A DNA stretch of 64,000 nucleotides, from assembly GCA_964360255.1 (NCBI GenBank), contig CAYHVK010000003.1, forward strand, positions 167,868-231,867, written 5' to 3'. Made by a program: the position numbers and the translations under genes. This DNA comes from CAYHVK01 sp964360255 (GTDB lineage Bacteria; Bdellovibrionota; Bdellovibrionia; Bdellovibrionales; UBA1609). Position 1 is the first letter of the stretch. Each line of letters starts with the position of its first letter. This document shows positions 1 through 8,380 of this stretch, piece after piece. Under the pieces are notes generated by a model that worked only from the letters and a program-made list of their open reading frames with translations, ran no database searches and had not been told where the DNA came from.

Positions 1-735
1 ACATTGCATATACGACCAAGCAAATGGTCAACCTCCGCATTTCTTGGCAACTGGGGAGATGTTGGTGCGCTAAACGGTGGACCAAAAAATCAGTCGTTTA
101 CAGATGTTTATTTAGAGCCCAAAAAAGACATTGGGCACGGTCAATCATTGGCATTTAGAATAAATGCTCAACAGTATGAGCGAGGCGATAAAAACAAAGA
201 CAAAATGGTTTTAGGCGATCCGCAGTTCTTGTATCGAAATAAGGTGTTTTCAACTTCAGCACGTATAAGTATTCCCGTGCTGGAGCAGTCACGTTTAACA
301 GGACGTCATGAGATTCGATTGAACGGGGGAACTGACTTATTAAAGCTTGATCGGTTTACAGCGGGCTTATTGTTAGAGGGTAGGGCTTATGCCTACACTA
401 AAGACAACGATGGTCAGTTAGCAGCCCGTGCGCGAAATGGTGTGGGCTTGACGTATGCTCTTAGTGATCGTGTTTCACCGTACTTCAATGCTCTTTATGA
501 CATTCGTTGGGCGAACAGTGGTTCAGGCAGCACAATTTTAAATGTAGATGCAAATGTTAATCCAGAAAATGAAGTGCGAAAGCATTGGTTTGATTTGGGT
601 GCGAGCTTTGTTGTCATTCCTAAGCATTTAAATTTTGATGCCTATGTGACTCAAATACGAGACGAAGATTCGAATAGTGACTTTCTGGCTAAAGAAGACA
701 CGGGTTATAATTTCGAGTTGTCTGCAACATTTTAA
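1..735 (+). CDS. Outer-membrane beta-barrel protein, 5'-truncated by window edge
   Basis: The reading frame is open at the first base, so the true start lies upstream; the TTG at position 4 is only the first possible start inside the window. The visible 240-odd residues alternate polar and aromatic/hydrophobic residues in strand-length stretches and end in the typical C-terminal Phe of outer-membrane barrels (SATF). No specific family is recognised. It ends 35 bp before the metal ATPase on the same strand, so a role in the same metal-handling locus is possible but is inference only. Confidence 0.6.
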   Translation, partial: TLHIRPSKWSTSAFLGNWGDVGALNGGPKNQSFTDVYLEPKKDIGHGQSLAFRINAQQYERGDKNKDKMVLGDPQFLYRNKVFSTSARISIPVLEQSRLTGRHEIRLNGGTDLLKLDRFTAGLLLEGRAYAYTKDNDGQLAARARNGVGLTYALSDRVSPYFNALYDIRWANSGSGSTILNVDANVNPENEVRKHWFDLGASFVVIPKHLNFDAYVTQIRDEDSNSDFLAKEDTGYNFELSATF

Positions 736-770
736 GAAGGTCTTATTAATAGAATATAAGGTGTTTTTTT

Positions 771-2753
771 ATGTCCGAAAATCTTCATCATAGCCATCAA
801 GGAAGCCATAGTAATAGAATTCTTAGCGAAAGGGCGGAGCTGTATTCGGCTGTTGCTTCAGGATTTTTCTTAGTCTTTGGATATGCTATGACATTTTTTG
901 ATGTCATAGATACCAGAATTTCAATTGCGTTGTTTTGGTTGTCATATTTGTTTGGCGGATTTTTCGCTGTACGTGAAGCGATTGTAAAGCTGAGACATAA
1001 AAAGTTCGAGATTGATACGCTAATGATCGTTGCGGCTTTAGGCGCAGGGGCCTTGGGTAATTGGGCTGAAGGTGCGCTTCTTCTTGTTCTTTTTAGTCTT
1101 GGCCATGCTCTCGAAGAATACGCTATGGGACGAGCGAAGAAAGCTATCGAAGCACTTGCGGATATAGCGCCTAAGACTGCGCATGTATTGAGAGATGGTC
1201 GACGTGTTGAGATAAAAGTCGAAGAAGTTGTCGTTGGAGATGTTGTCTTCATAAAACCCAATGAACGTATTCCGGTCGACGGCTTTATAATTAAGGGCTC
1301 AAGCGCAGTTAATCAAGCCCCTGTTACTGGTGAAAGTTTGCCAGTCGATAAAACTGCGGTAGCTAACTTAGAGCAGTCGTTAAAGTCGTTCGACCGCGTT
1401 CAAAAGGAGAGCAAATTATTCGCCGGCACGATCAACGGATCTGGAGTACTTGAAGTTCATGTGACTAAGCATTCTTCAGATACAACCTTGGCTCGAGTCG
1501 TACGAATGGTTGCGGAGGCACAGGCTGAATCGTCTCCAACTCAGCAATTTACCGCTAAAATTCAAAAGTATTTTGTCCCAGCGGTCTTGGTCGGTGTCAT
1601 AATTCTATTGTTCGCTTATTTAGTCATCGACGAGCCTTTTAGTAGCAGCTTTTATCGTGCGATGGCTGTGTTAGTTGCCGCAAGTCCCTGTGCCCTGGCT
1701 ATATCAACTCCGAGTGCGGTGCTCAGTGGAATTGCGCGCGCCGGCCGGGCTGGCGTTTTAATAAAAGGTGGTGCAGCCCTCGAGAATTTAGGTCAAGTGA
1801 CGGCGATTGCATTTGATAAGACTGGAACGTTAACTGAAGGTAAGCCTATTGTGACCGATGTCTTTGCATTTAAGGGATTCAATGATTCACAACTTCTAAG
1901 TCTAGCAAGTGCAGTGGAGGCTGAAAGCGACCACCCTCTGGCTCGTGCTGTTGTTGAAGGTGCTATCAAAAAGATTCCAAATCTAAAGCAGTTAAAGGCG
2001 ACAAACGTCGAAAGTATAACCGGCAAAGGTATTCGCGCAACCATAGAGGGTAAAACTGTCATAGTGGGTAAGCCCGCGCTTTTTGAAGAAGAAAAAAGTA
2101 GCGCACCATCAGTAGAAAACAAGAAACTTATCTCTGAGCTTCAAGCAAGTGGGCGCACTATGATGGTAGTAAGATTTGAAAACGATTATGTTGGAATGAT
2201 TGGTATAATGGATAAGCCGCGAGCCTCTTCAGCTCAGGCTCTTAAGGAGCTTCGAGATACTGGCGTTAAGCATCTCGTGATGTTGTCCGGTGACAATCAA
2301 GTTGTCGCAAGTGCTGTAGCAAAAGAGATCGGACTCACAGAAGCCATCGGAGATCTCTTGCCGGAAGATAAAGTCGCTTCTATTAAGAAGCTTCGCGAGA
2401 AGTGGAGCAAGGTTGCGATGGTTGGTGACGGCGTAAATGATGCTCCAGCATTGGCCACAGCAACCGTTGGTGTCGCTATGGGTGCGGCGGGCTCTGATGT
2501 CGCTCTCGAAACTGCCGACGTGGCGTTGATGACGGACGATCTCAGTCAACTGTCTTTTGCTGTAGGTCTAAGTCGCAAAGCTAGCTCAATTATCCGCCAG
2601 AATCTGTGGGTGAGTCTGGGGATGGTTATTATTTTAATTCCAGCCACTCTCACGGGCCTCGGCATAGGCCCAGCTGTAGTTATGCATGAAGGCTCAACTG
2701 TAATTGTAGTCATAAACGCTCTAAGGCTTTTAGCTTATAAGCCATCTCTATAA
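771..2753 (+). CDS. Heavy-metal translocating P1B-type ATPase (P1B-4-like, SPC motif)
   Basis: An inner-membrane ATPase that exports divalent metal ions from the cytoplasm. Visible motifs are TGES in the actuator domain, the membrane metal-site motif SPC at residues 305-307, the phosphorylation site DKTGT with Asp349, the P1B-specific SDHP, GDGVNDAP in the hinge, and HEGST near residue 639 in the last membrane helix. SPC in place of CPC together with HEG(G/S)T is the signature of the P1B-4 subgroup, linked in studied members to Co, Zn, Cd or Fe(II). No N-terminal CxxC metal-binding domain is present; instead the first 15 residues are His-rich (HHSHQGSH). The length of 660 residues is normal for P1B-4. 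An AAGG ribosome site precedes the ATG. The gene sits just upstream of a czc-like RND locus, which supports a metal-resistance role; the exact metal is not decidable here. Confidence 0.93.
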   Translation: MSENLHHSHQGSHSNRILSERAELYSAVASGFFLVFGYAMTFFDVIDTRISIALFWLSYLFGGFFAVREAIVKLRHKKFEIDTLMIVAALGAGALGNWAEGALLLVLFSLGHALEEYAMGRAKKAIEALADIAPKTAHVLRDGRRVEIKVEEVVVGDVVFIKPNERIPVDGFIIKGSSAVNQAPVTGESLPVDKTAVANLEQSLKSFDRVQKESKLFAGTINGSGVLEVHVTKHSSDTTLARVVRMVAEAQAESSPTQQFTAKIQKYFVPAVLVGVIILLFAYLVIDEPFSSSFYRAMAVLVAASPCALAISTPSAVLSGIARAGRAGVLIKGGAALENLGQVTAIAFDKTGTLTEGKPIVTDVFAFKGFNDSQLLSLASAVEAESDHPLARAVVEGAIKKIPNLKQLKATNVESITGKGIRATIEGKTVIVGKPALFEEEKSSAPSVENKKLISELQASGRTMMVVRFENDYVGMIGIMDKPRASSAQALKELRDTGVKHLVMLSGDNQVVASAVAKEIGLTEAIGDLLPEDKVASIKKLREKWSKVAMVGDGVNDAPALATATVGVAMGAAGSDVALETADVALMTDDLSQLSFAVGLSRKASSIIRQNLWVSLGMVIILIPATLTGLGIGPAVVMHEGSTVIVVINALRLLAYKPSL

Positions 2754-2795
2754 GAGTAACTACACTTTAGCTGCACCAAGGCTAACACAAGATTG

Positions 2796-2830
2796 ATATA
2801 CAGGGAGCTATCTAACAGCTCCCTGTATAT
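2796..2830. terminator. Bidirectional rho-independent terminator
   Basis: A perfect 14-bp inverted repeat (ATATACAGGGAGCT, 7-nt loop, then its complement) followed by TTTTAATT lies between the convergent ATPase and lipoprotein genes. It can end both transcripts; the plus-strand T-run is the better one. Confidence 0.85.
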
Positions 2831-2831
2831 T

Positions 2832-3281
2832 TTAATTACAGCTATTAGTGAGGTCGAACTTATTATTCTTATCAGAAGTTAAAAGCTCCTTCATCTTCGC
2901 AAGGGTATTGCGATACTCCTTAATTTCTGGCGAACATTTATAGAAAGGTCCATTTGTGCAAAAGGTCTCTAGCTTTGTCCACAAAGTTAGTGGAATTGCG
3001 TAAGTTTCGCAGAAGCTTGCGACGCCCTGTTTGCTAAGCATCTTTTTTATGCCGGCTAATCCTTGCGGGTCCGCCTTCATCATATGCACACGTTCTGAAA
3101 AAACAAAGAAATAGTCTTGTGCTGTTAAAAGTCCTTCAAGTGAATAGTCTTGATTAGATAAAACTCTGAGCGCTGCTTCTTTTTTTGCGGTAAAGATAGC
3201 AATTTCATTTTTGATCTCAGCCTCTTTTAAGCATCCTGTGAGCAAAATTGGTAAAATAAATATGACAATAAATTTTTTCAT
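2832..3281 (-). CDS. Small lipoprotein of unknown function
   Basis: 149 residues beginning with a short basic/hydrophobic signal and the lipobox LTGC (Cys17 lipidated), so probably membrane-anchored in the periplasm. The mature part is mostly helical and contains four further Cys residues in its second half (an ASFCETY segment, then TFCTNG and YKCSPE, and a C-terminal SCN), suggesting disulfides. No family is recognised. It follows the TolC-like gene by one base on the minus strand and is the last gene of a lipoprotein-TolC-lipoprotein group. Confidence 0.7.
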   Translation of the reverse strand: MKKFIVIFILPILLTGCLKEAEIKNEIAIFTAKKEAALRVLSNQDYSLEGLLTAQDYFFVFSERVHMMKADPQGLAGIKKMLSKQGVASFCETYAIPLTLWTKLETFCTNGPFYKCSPEIKEYRNTLAKMKELLTSDKNNKFDLTNSCN

Positions 3282-3282
3282 T

Positions 3283-4530
3283 TTAGTTGCCTTTCAATGA
3301 TTGAATTAGTGGAGGGCTCATAGAGTAATCTCCATCAAAAATTAATCTTTGAATTCTATCCATAGAATTTAAGACCCGATATTGTACGGTGAATGAAGCC
3401 GTCTCAGCTAGAATTTGATTTCTTGAGGCTTCAGATAACTTAAGTACATCAATGTTTTCACCAAGTTTCATTCTGCGTAATAAGGCGTCTTTACTTTCTT
3501 GTGAGAGCACAACTCTTCTGCGGAAATCAGCGTAGCTTGAAAGATCTGAATTGTACTGAAAACCGACGCTTCTAAGTTGACGTCGTAATGTTTCTTCGAC
3601 GGCGCGTCTTTGAGTCCTAACAATCTCTTTTTGAGAGGCGACGATATTCATTGCATTTCCTTGCCCCGCACCTAAACCATTAGGAACTTGAATGTTATCA
3701 AATATTCCTCCGGCTGCGCCACGGCTGACTGAGCTTACGCCGAAGACTGAATACTGAACTTCTTTTTTGACTTGATCTAAAACCGATAGGAAATGATCAA
3801 ATTGTCTTCGCTCTGGGCTGGTAGATAGTAGTCTGAATTCATATTCGCTTGTAACAATCGGCTTTAATGTCTCGATTTTTGGCAGTTCAACAGCTACAAG
3901 CTGGACGGCCTGATTAGCTGGCATACCTAACATAAATGTTAGCTCATCATACTCTCTGCTAATGAGAACCATAAGATTTCTGATATCATCTTTGAGTCCC
4001 AAAATACGAATTTCCATATCTCGCGCAGCCCCAGGCTCTGCGCCACCGAAGACCTCTCTCGTTTTAATTACGCGCAGGACTTTTTCTAGCTCCGTAATAC
4101 TTTTCTCAATGTGAGCTAAGAGTCTTTCATCAAACTGAATGTTTTTATAGACGTTTTTGGCAGTGTGTACTTCGTTGCTCCACAAAGCGCGATAACCTTC
4201 GCGTTCTGCTAGGTATAGTAACTTAACCTCTTCTAATCGAAACCAGTTTCCTGGGACTAGAAATGGAGCGATATCGGTCAATTGATCGTAAATTGATGTC
4301 GGATCAATAATGATGCGAGCAATATTCCAAATGTTTAATTTGGGCAATAAATCTGCTCTCGCTTTACCAATATTTTCTTTTGCTTGATACACCTTCAAGG
4401 CGTTTTCATGAACCTTATAATTATCGGAGCTAACGATATTAACTACATCTGAAAGCTTAATAATTTTTGGATTTTGTGCCCAAGTTTGACTGAATCCTAA
4501 AATAATGAATGAAAATAATAACTTTTTCAT
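3283..4530 (-). CDS. TolC-family outer-membrane efflux-like protein
   Basis: 415 residues with a cleavable signal peptide ending near residue 18 (TWAQ). The start of the mature protein has the TolC/OEP pattern in which long amphipathic helices are followed by a conserved 'ARADLLPKLN' turn, and the second half contains the second helical repeat. TolC-family proteins form trimeric channels crossing the outer membrane and periplasm. There is no pump or adaptor gene next to it on this strand; its neighbours are two lipoproteins, spaced by 1 and 6 bases, suggesting one operon. It may serve the RND system encoded divergently at 7-12 kb or be a divergent family member with another role. Confidence 0.75.
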   Translation of the reverse strand: MKKLLFSFIILGFSQTWAQNPKIIKLSDVVNIVSSDNYKVHENALKVYQAKENIGKARADLLPKLNIWNIARIIIDPTSIYDQLTDIAPFLVPGNWFRLEEVKLLYLAEREGYRALWSNEVHTAKNVYKNIQFDERLLAHIEKSITELEKVLRVIKTREVFGGAEPGAARDMEIRILGLKDDIRNLMVLISREYDELTFMLGMPANQAVQLVAVELPKIETLKPIVTSEYEFRLLSTSPERRQFDHFLSVLDQVKKEVQYSVFGVSSVSRGAAGGIFDNIQVPNGLGAGQGNAMNIVASQKEIVRTQRRAVEETLRRQLRSVGFQYNSDLSSYADFRRRVVLSQESKDALLRRMKLGENIDVLKLSEASRNQILAETASFTVQYRVLNSMDRIQRLIFDGDYSMSPPLIQSLKGN

Positions 4531-4536
4531 TTGTGC

Positions 4537-5175
4537 CTACTTCAATTTCTTAGCAGAAAAAGAGAATCTTTTTGCATTAGATGAGGGTTGAATGCTGCCC
4601 ACAATATATGGAACGTTTCTCAATGAAAGATTTTTAATTCTTTCTGCAACAGATTTAGCGCGTCCTTTTTGGCTTTTTGTTTTGCTGCCGTCAGAAAGCA
4701 TAATGCTGTATAGGTTTGGGCAATCTGGTGAAGCTATTGTTAAAGTTCCGTCATCCATGTTTGGGCGAATCTCAGAAACTCGGCAGCCTACAGCTGTTGA
4801 ATCATCAGACGGATGCCATTGCACCACTTGAATGAAGAAATGCAGATTATTTATGTCATTTTCAATTTCGCTTAATTGTCTTACGCGATTACCTGTATAG
4901 GGAGGGAGACTCTTAGCAAAAGAAAACTTAACTAAATATGTCTCGCCGCTAAATTGAAGTGAACCTTGATATTCACCCTCAATAGATGAGTAAAAGTAGT
5001 GGCGTCGAGTTAGCTCTTCTTCCATTTGAATAGCTTTTTTAGCTAAATTATCATTTTCAGCTCTATTAGCACCTTCTTGTTCGGCTTCGGCTCTTTGTTT
5101 AGTGCCGTCAGTTGAGCTTTTTTTATCACAAGCTATTAGGCCAAAACATAGTAATCCTATCAGTAACGACTTCAT
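4537..5175 (-). CDS. Lipoprotein of unknown function
   Basis: The start was placed at the ATG for MKSLLIGL rather than an upstream in-frame TTG, because a GGAGG ribosome site lies a few bases before the ATG and the TTG overlaps that site. The signal peptide ends in the lipobox LIAC (Cys16 by this numbering). The mature part begins with a charged, Glu/Lys-rich probable coiled stretch, then a compact domain with two Cys (GCRVSE, SPDCPN). No family is recognised. It is the first gene of the group that continues with the TolC-like gene 6 bases downstream. Confidence 0.7.
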   Translation of the reverse strand: MKSLLIGLLCFGLIACDKKSSTDGTKQRAEAEQEGANRAENDNLAKKAIQMEEELTRRHYFYSSIEGEYQGSLQFSGETYLVKFSFAKSLPPYTGNRVRQLSEIENDINNLHFFIQVVQWHPSDDSTAVGCRVSEIRPNMDDGTLTIASPDCPNLYSIMLSDGSKTKSQKGRAKSVAERIKNLSLRNVPYIVGSIQPSSNAKRFSFSAKKLK

Positions 5176-5242
5176 AAAAATTTCCTCCAAATGGAAATAA
5201 TAAATTCTAATTAAAAATGTAGGGATGCTTTTGATTTAAGTA

Positions 5243-5554
5243 TTATGCGAGAGGTGGTCTGAATGGTGAGTATGCAATAGCAAAATAGTAATTCGCTTGA
5301 AGTGTATCCGCCTCTGGTTGTTCAAACACTAGTGGTCGAATATAATATGAACACGACGGAAACATAAAGAGATGATCGCAGTCAGACTGAGAAGAGATTT
5401 TAGACTCTTTTTTTGACTGATGATCATTTGAAATATTTTTTTTAGTATTATTAGTTTCGATCTTTGAAGAGACTGATGCATGGCTGTGCGCTTCGGCTTT
5501 AATACCAAAAGAGAGTAGTGCTAAAATGACTATAAACGCTAAGTAAGACTTCAC
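5243..5554 (-). CDS. Small exported His-rich peptide, CzcI-like in context, FRPPLA tail
   Basis: An exported small protein. A signal peptide (YLAFIVILALLSFGIKAEA) is followed by a His/Ser/Lys-rich segment (HSHAS, DHQSKK), a Cys/His site SDCDH, and a C-terminus ending PFRPPLA. The same ending (IFRPPIA) occurs in the plus-strand peptide at 6284-6589, and both flank a broken CDF metal transporter. Small Cys/His peptides of this size (CzcI and similar) occur in metal-efflux loci; assignment to that group is inference. The start is uncertain: GTG at 5554 fits the signal peptide, TTG at 5593 would add 13 residues, and neither has a clear ribosome site. Confidence 0.6.
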   Translation of the reverse strand: MKSYLAFIVILALLSFGIKAEAHSHASVSSKIETNNTKKNISNDHQSKKESKISSQSDCDHLFMFPSCSYYIRPLVFEQPEADTLQANYYFAIAYSPFRPPLA

Positions 5555-5629
5555 AGTGCCGTATTGATTACAGTATATAACGCATAGTGTCAATAATCAG
5601 ATGCACAGCTTAGTAAAGTTTTCAGAGCT

Positions 5630-6163
5630 TCAGCACTTATCTGCTTCTGGTTCTTTCTGAAGAAACTCTGTTTGAATAGTTATGTGATATTTGCCAGTTG
5701 TTGGAACAAGTAGGCGTAGAGAGTCCAAAAGGCCATCAAATTCACTTTCAAAGCTAAAGGTATTATCTACAACCACGTGTAAGCTCATAACGTGCTTTTC
5801 ACCATCTAGTGACCAAACATGAAGGTCATGAATATCTAATACCTTTTGTAGTTTTTTGGCTTTATTAACAAATACACTTTCATTGAAATCTTTTGGCGCA
5901 CTTTGTAGGAACACTTCGATTGTGCCCCATAAGGTTTTGGACACATTGTATAGAATAAACGAAGCGACTAGGCAGGCCAGCAATAAGCGAGGCTGTCTCC
6001 AAAGTCGTGTATGGCATCGGCTACGATTGCTACGCTTCCAGTAAGGAGTCCGCCGACTAATTCTATGATTGCGAAAAGGAAATTGAGTATGAAGGCGAAT
6101 TTAATATTTTTTCAAAGCTGCGTTCTCATCTGATGGCAAGCCGTGATGATGGTCGTGTTTCAT
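5630..6163 (-). pseudogene. Decayed CDF-family cation efflux transporter (CzcD/ZitB-like)
   Basis: Reading from an ATG at 6163 with a GAGG ribosome site gives the usual His-rich CDF N-terminus (MKHDHHHG), then a frameshift in the A-run near 6107, after which the other frame continues with CDF helices 1-2 and the metal-site motif DAIHDFGD. This runs directly into a stop, and a third stretch resumes with the sixth helix (LLLACLVASF) and the intact cytoplasmic domain (HDLHVWSLDG). Helices 3-5 are missing. A normal CDF protein is about 300 residues, and roughly 350-400 bp has been deleted at about 5985-6005. The Cys-containing C-terminal end is intact. The gene cannot make a working transporter. 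Confidence 0.88.
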
Positions 6164-6283
6164 TTTAATCCTCAATCATTTTAAGCGTTTTTAAAGTAAA
6201 GAGCCTGGTCTAGTAAATTTTTCTTTACAGAAAGACGATAGATAGGTCATATTGTTTTTAGCAAGAGGTTTGCTCTGAAATAT

Positions 6284-6589
6284 TTGTTGCTGTTTGCTCT
6301 TTTAATTTTCTCTATCGCTGACTTCCAGTCGGCTCAGGCTTGCGCTTCAGACGAGCCAACTCAAAGTATTATTGCAGCTGATTCTCATTCTCCATCTACT
6401 AATCATGAAGAGCATACAGATTGTGACGTTGGATGTAGTCCTGCCCACTGTCATGTTTCTCACTGTAGTACTTTAAGTTCTGAAATTCGCTCGAAAGCAC
6501 CTTTCTTCTATAATTCATCAGCTTTTACACTTAGTTCGCTTATTCCTAATAATTTCCCGCGCAATATTTTTAGACCTCCGATCGCTTAG
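6284..6589 (+). CDS. Small exported Cys/His-rich peptide, CzcI-like in context, FRPPIA tail
   Basis: About 100 residues: a hydrophobic signal peptide ending QACA, then a His/Ser stretch (DSHSPSTNHEEH), a dense Cys/His cluster (CDVGCSPAHCHVSHC), and the ending IFRPPIA shared with the minus-strand peptide at 5243-5554. The cluster has the look of a metal-binding site. It heads the plus-strand metal-efflux genes, 60 bp before the next gene. The start is uncertain: TTG at 6284 is used, but translation may begin slightly upstream near the AGAGG at about 6264. Proposed role: periplasmic metal buffering or sensing (inference). Confidence 0.65.
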   Translation: MLLFALLIFSIADFQSAQACASDEPTQSIIAADSHSPSTNHEEHTDCDVGCSPAHCHVSHCSTLSSEIRSKAPFFYNSSAFTLSSLIPNNFPRNIFRPPIA

Positions 6590-6649
6590 TTCTTTCTTTT
6601 ACTAAGCTTAATTAATTCATTTAAATTTTAATTTTGGAGGATTATCTCT

Positions 6650-7090
6650 ATGAGATATCAAACTATGTTTGTCTTTGTATTATTGTCTTTTTTTGCTGTG
6701 CCGTCTTTAGCTGAATCTTTGATGTCTATTCAGCGAAATGCACGCAACGATGCCGCTACCAATTCACCAGAACTTCAGCAAATAACTCTTAAGGGGCTTG
6801 TTAGAAGTCAGGGTGAGCATGATAAGTCTGAAGTTGAAAATGTTGAGTTTGTCGAAGAGAAGACAGGGCGTATTTTCTCTCTTTCTAATTCAGAAGAATT
6901 GGCTGAACTTCATGGGGAGCAAGAAAAAGATCTTTTAGTGATCTTAACTGCTCAAAAAGTTCCAAAATTTTTGTTCTGGGGTGGTGGATTGAAGGTTGCT
7001 TCTTTTGAGCTTCTTGATGTGCAACAATCTGCGCCGCATATCTCACAGCATGATGAGCTTCATATTCAAAGAACCTATCGTAATCGTTAA
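6650..7090 (+). CDS. Exported protein of unknown function in the metal-efflux locus
   Basis: A strong ribosome site (GGAGG) lies before the ATG. The signal peptide is cleaved near PSLAES. The mature protein is about 125 residues with no Cys; its middle (ITLKGLVRSQ...FVEEKTGRIF...LLVILTAQ) reads as a small beta-barrel or OB-like fold of the type used for exported ligand-binding proteins, but no family is recognised. A perfect terminator hairpin starts 9 bp after the stop codon, so this gene may be transcribed separately from, or in excess over, the downstream RND genes. Confidence 0.65.
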   Translation: MRYQTMFVFVLLSFFAVPSLAESLMSIQRNARNDAATNSPELQQITLKGLVRSQGEHDKSEVENVEFVEEKTGRIFSLSNSEELAELHGEQEKDLLVILTAQKVPKFLFWGGGLKVASFELLDVQQSAPHISQHDELHIQRTYRNR

Positions 7091-7099
7091 AAATTTATG

Positions 7100-7126
7100 C
7101 CCCAAAGAAGGCTTTGGGGTTTTTTT
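7100..7126 (+). terminator. Rho-independent terminator or attenuator before the RND genes
   Basis: CCCCAAAG, an AAGG loop, CTTTGGGG and seven T form a perfect intrinsic terminator. It sits between the 6650 gene and the TolC gene, whose ribosome site (AGGAG) follows immediately. It would cut expression of the pump relative to the upstream peptides unless read through. Confidence 0.85.
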
Positions 7127-7138
7127 AGGAGAAATGTT

Positions 7139-8380
7139 GTGCGTTTATTCATTCATATATTTGTATTGTTGTTTTTTTCTAATTTAAGTTGGGCTGATGA
7201 TGGAGTTGCTTGTAAGTCAGTTAGAGACTCCATGTCTCTATATAATTGTCTTTTGCAAAACCATCCTTCGGTTAAGGCGGCTCAACTGAGTAAAGAGGCA
7301 GCTAGAGCCAGTCGAGATATGCTAACACAATTTCCTAATCCCGAAGTTTCTGTGAAAAGTATTAAGGGCGAGAATGCTGGGGAGAATGTTGGAAGTACTG
7401 AAATTGGTGTATCTATCGACTTAACAGAACTTTTAGTTAAAAGATATGCACTTTCATCTGCTGGGCGTTCTGAAGAAAAGCTACAGACAGTAATTGCAGA
7501 AGAAGAAATTTTTAAAGCCAGAACTCAAATTATTAAGGACCTATATAGATATCGTCAACTGTCGAGTGAAATACCGTTAACTAGTGAAGCTCTTGAGACC
7601 TTTGGTAAAATCGCCGGTCAATATCGCTCTCGTCGGGCTCGTGGCCCTGAGCAGGAGATAACTTTAAATTTAGTAGAATTGGCTCAAGGCGACTATCAGC
7701 TGCGAAAAAATCATTTGGCAGTTGAGAAATCTGAAATAGAAGCGAGATATAAAGGTGTGTTTGGTTCTAACTTTCAGTTGAAGACTGATTTTCTTCCGGC
7801 TCTTAAAAAGACTTGGCCCGACATAACTGAAAGTTCTATTTCAGTTAGCACTTTTAATCTTCGCCGTGCTGAAGCAGAGCGAGAGCGTGCAGAGGCTGAA
7901 AAAAGTATCGCGAACGCGGATGCATTACCGAAGATTTCTGCGGGCCCTGCATTTGAACGCGTTACGGAGGGTCCTATACAGTACAATTCTACAGGATTTA
8001 ATGTGAACGTAAGCATTCCCATTTTTTCTCTTAATGGGGGAGCTAGAGAATATGCTGAAAAGAATCGTTTAAAAGCTCAATATACACATGAATATGCGGC
8101 GAAAACTGCTGAGCTTGAAAAACAGCTTATTATTCAAAAGTATCGTTCTGCTGTTGAATCCTTAAAGAAATCCACTAGCACTGAAAGTTTAAATCGGAAA
8201 CATGATGTGATTGATGGTTTTTTCAGACGTGGCTTAACTTCAGGTTCCGTCGTCATTGAGGCTCATCGCCAGATTTTAGAGTTTACAGAATCTCAACATG
8301 AACATGAAATTACGGCCTTAGAGTCGCTTATGTATTTAAATATTCTTTCAGGAAAAGATATTAGCGAGGTTTTAAAATGA
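7139..8380 (+). CDS. CzcC-like outer-membrane efflux channel (TolC family)
   Basis: The start is GTG at 7139, seven bases after AGGAG; the earlier in-frame ATG at 7097 lies inside the terminator stem and would add a non-signal leader. From the GTG the protein begins with a good signal peptide (FIHIFVLLFFSNLSWA). The mature protein has the two long-helix repeats of TolC-family channels, with the typical 'FPNPEVSV' and 'ALPKISAGPAF' turns at the start of each repeat. In CzcCBA-type systems this is the outer-membrane exit channel. It overlaps the next gene by ATGA, indicating translational coupling. Confidence 0.88.
   Translation: MRLFIHIFVLLFFSNLSWADDGVACKSVRDSMSLYNCLLQNHPSVKAAQLSKEAARASRDMLTQFPNPEVSVKSIKGENAGENVGSTEIGVSIDLTELLVKRYALSSAGRSEEKLQTVIAEEEIFKARTQIIKDLYRYRQLSSEIPLTSEALETFGKIAGQYRSRRARGPEQEITLNLVELAQGDYQLRKNHLAVEKSEIEARYKGVFGSNFQLKTDFLPALKKTWPDITESSISVSTFNLRRAEAERERAEAEKSIANADALPKISAGPAFERVTEGPIQYNSTGFNVNVSIPIFSLNGGAREYAEKNRLKAQYTHEYAAKTAELEKQLIIQKYRSAVESLKKSTSTESLNRKHDVIDGFFRRGLTSGSVVIEAHRQILEFTESQHEHEITALESLMYLNILSGKDISEVLK

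Noticed and set aside
797..1261. Minus-strand frame of 154 residues under the metal ATPase
   Set aside because: Shadow of a strongly conserved coding gene on the other strand, with Ser/Thr-rich non-protein-like composition.
7097..7138. ATG at 7097 as start of the CzcC-like gene
   Set aside because: It lies next to the stem of an intrinsic terminator and lacks a ribosome site; GTG 7139 has AGGAG and gives a proper signal peptide.
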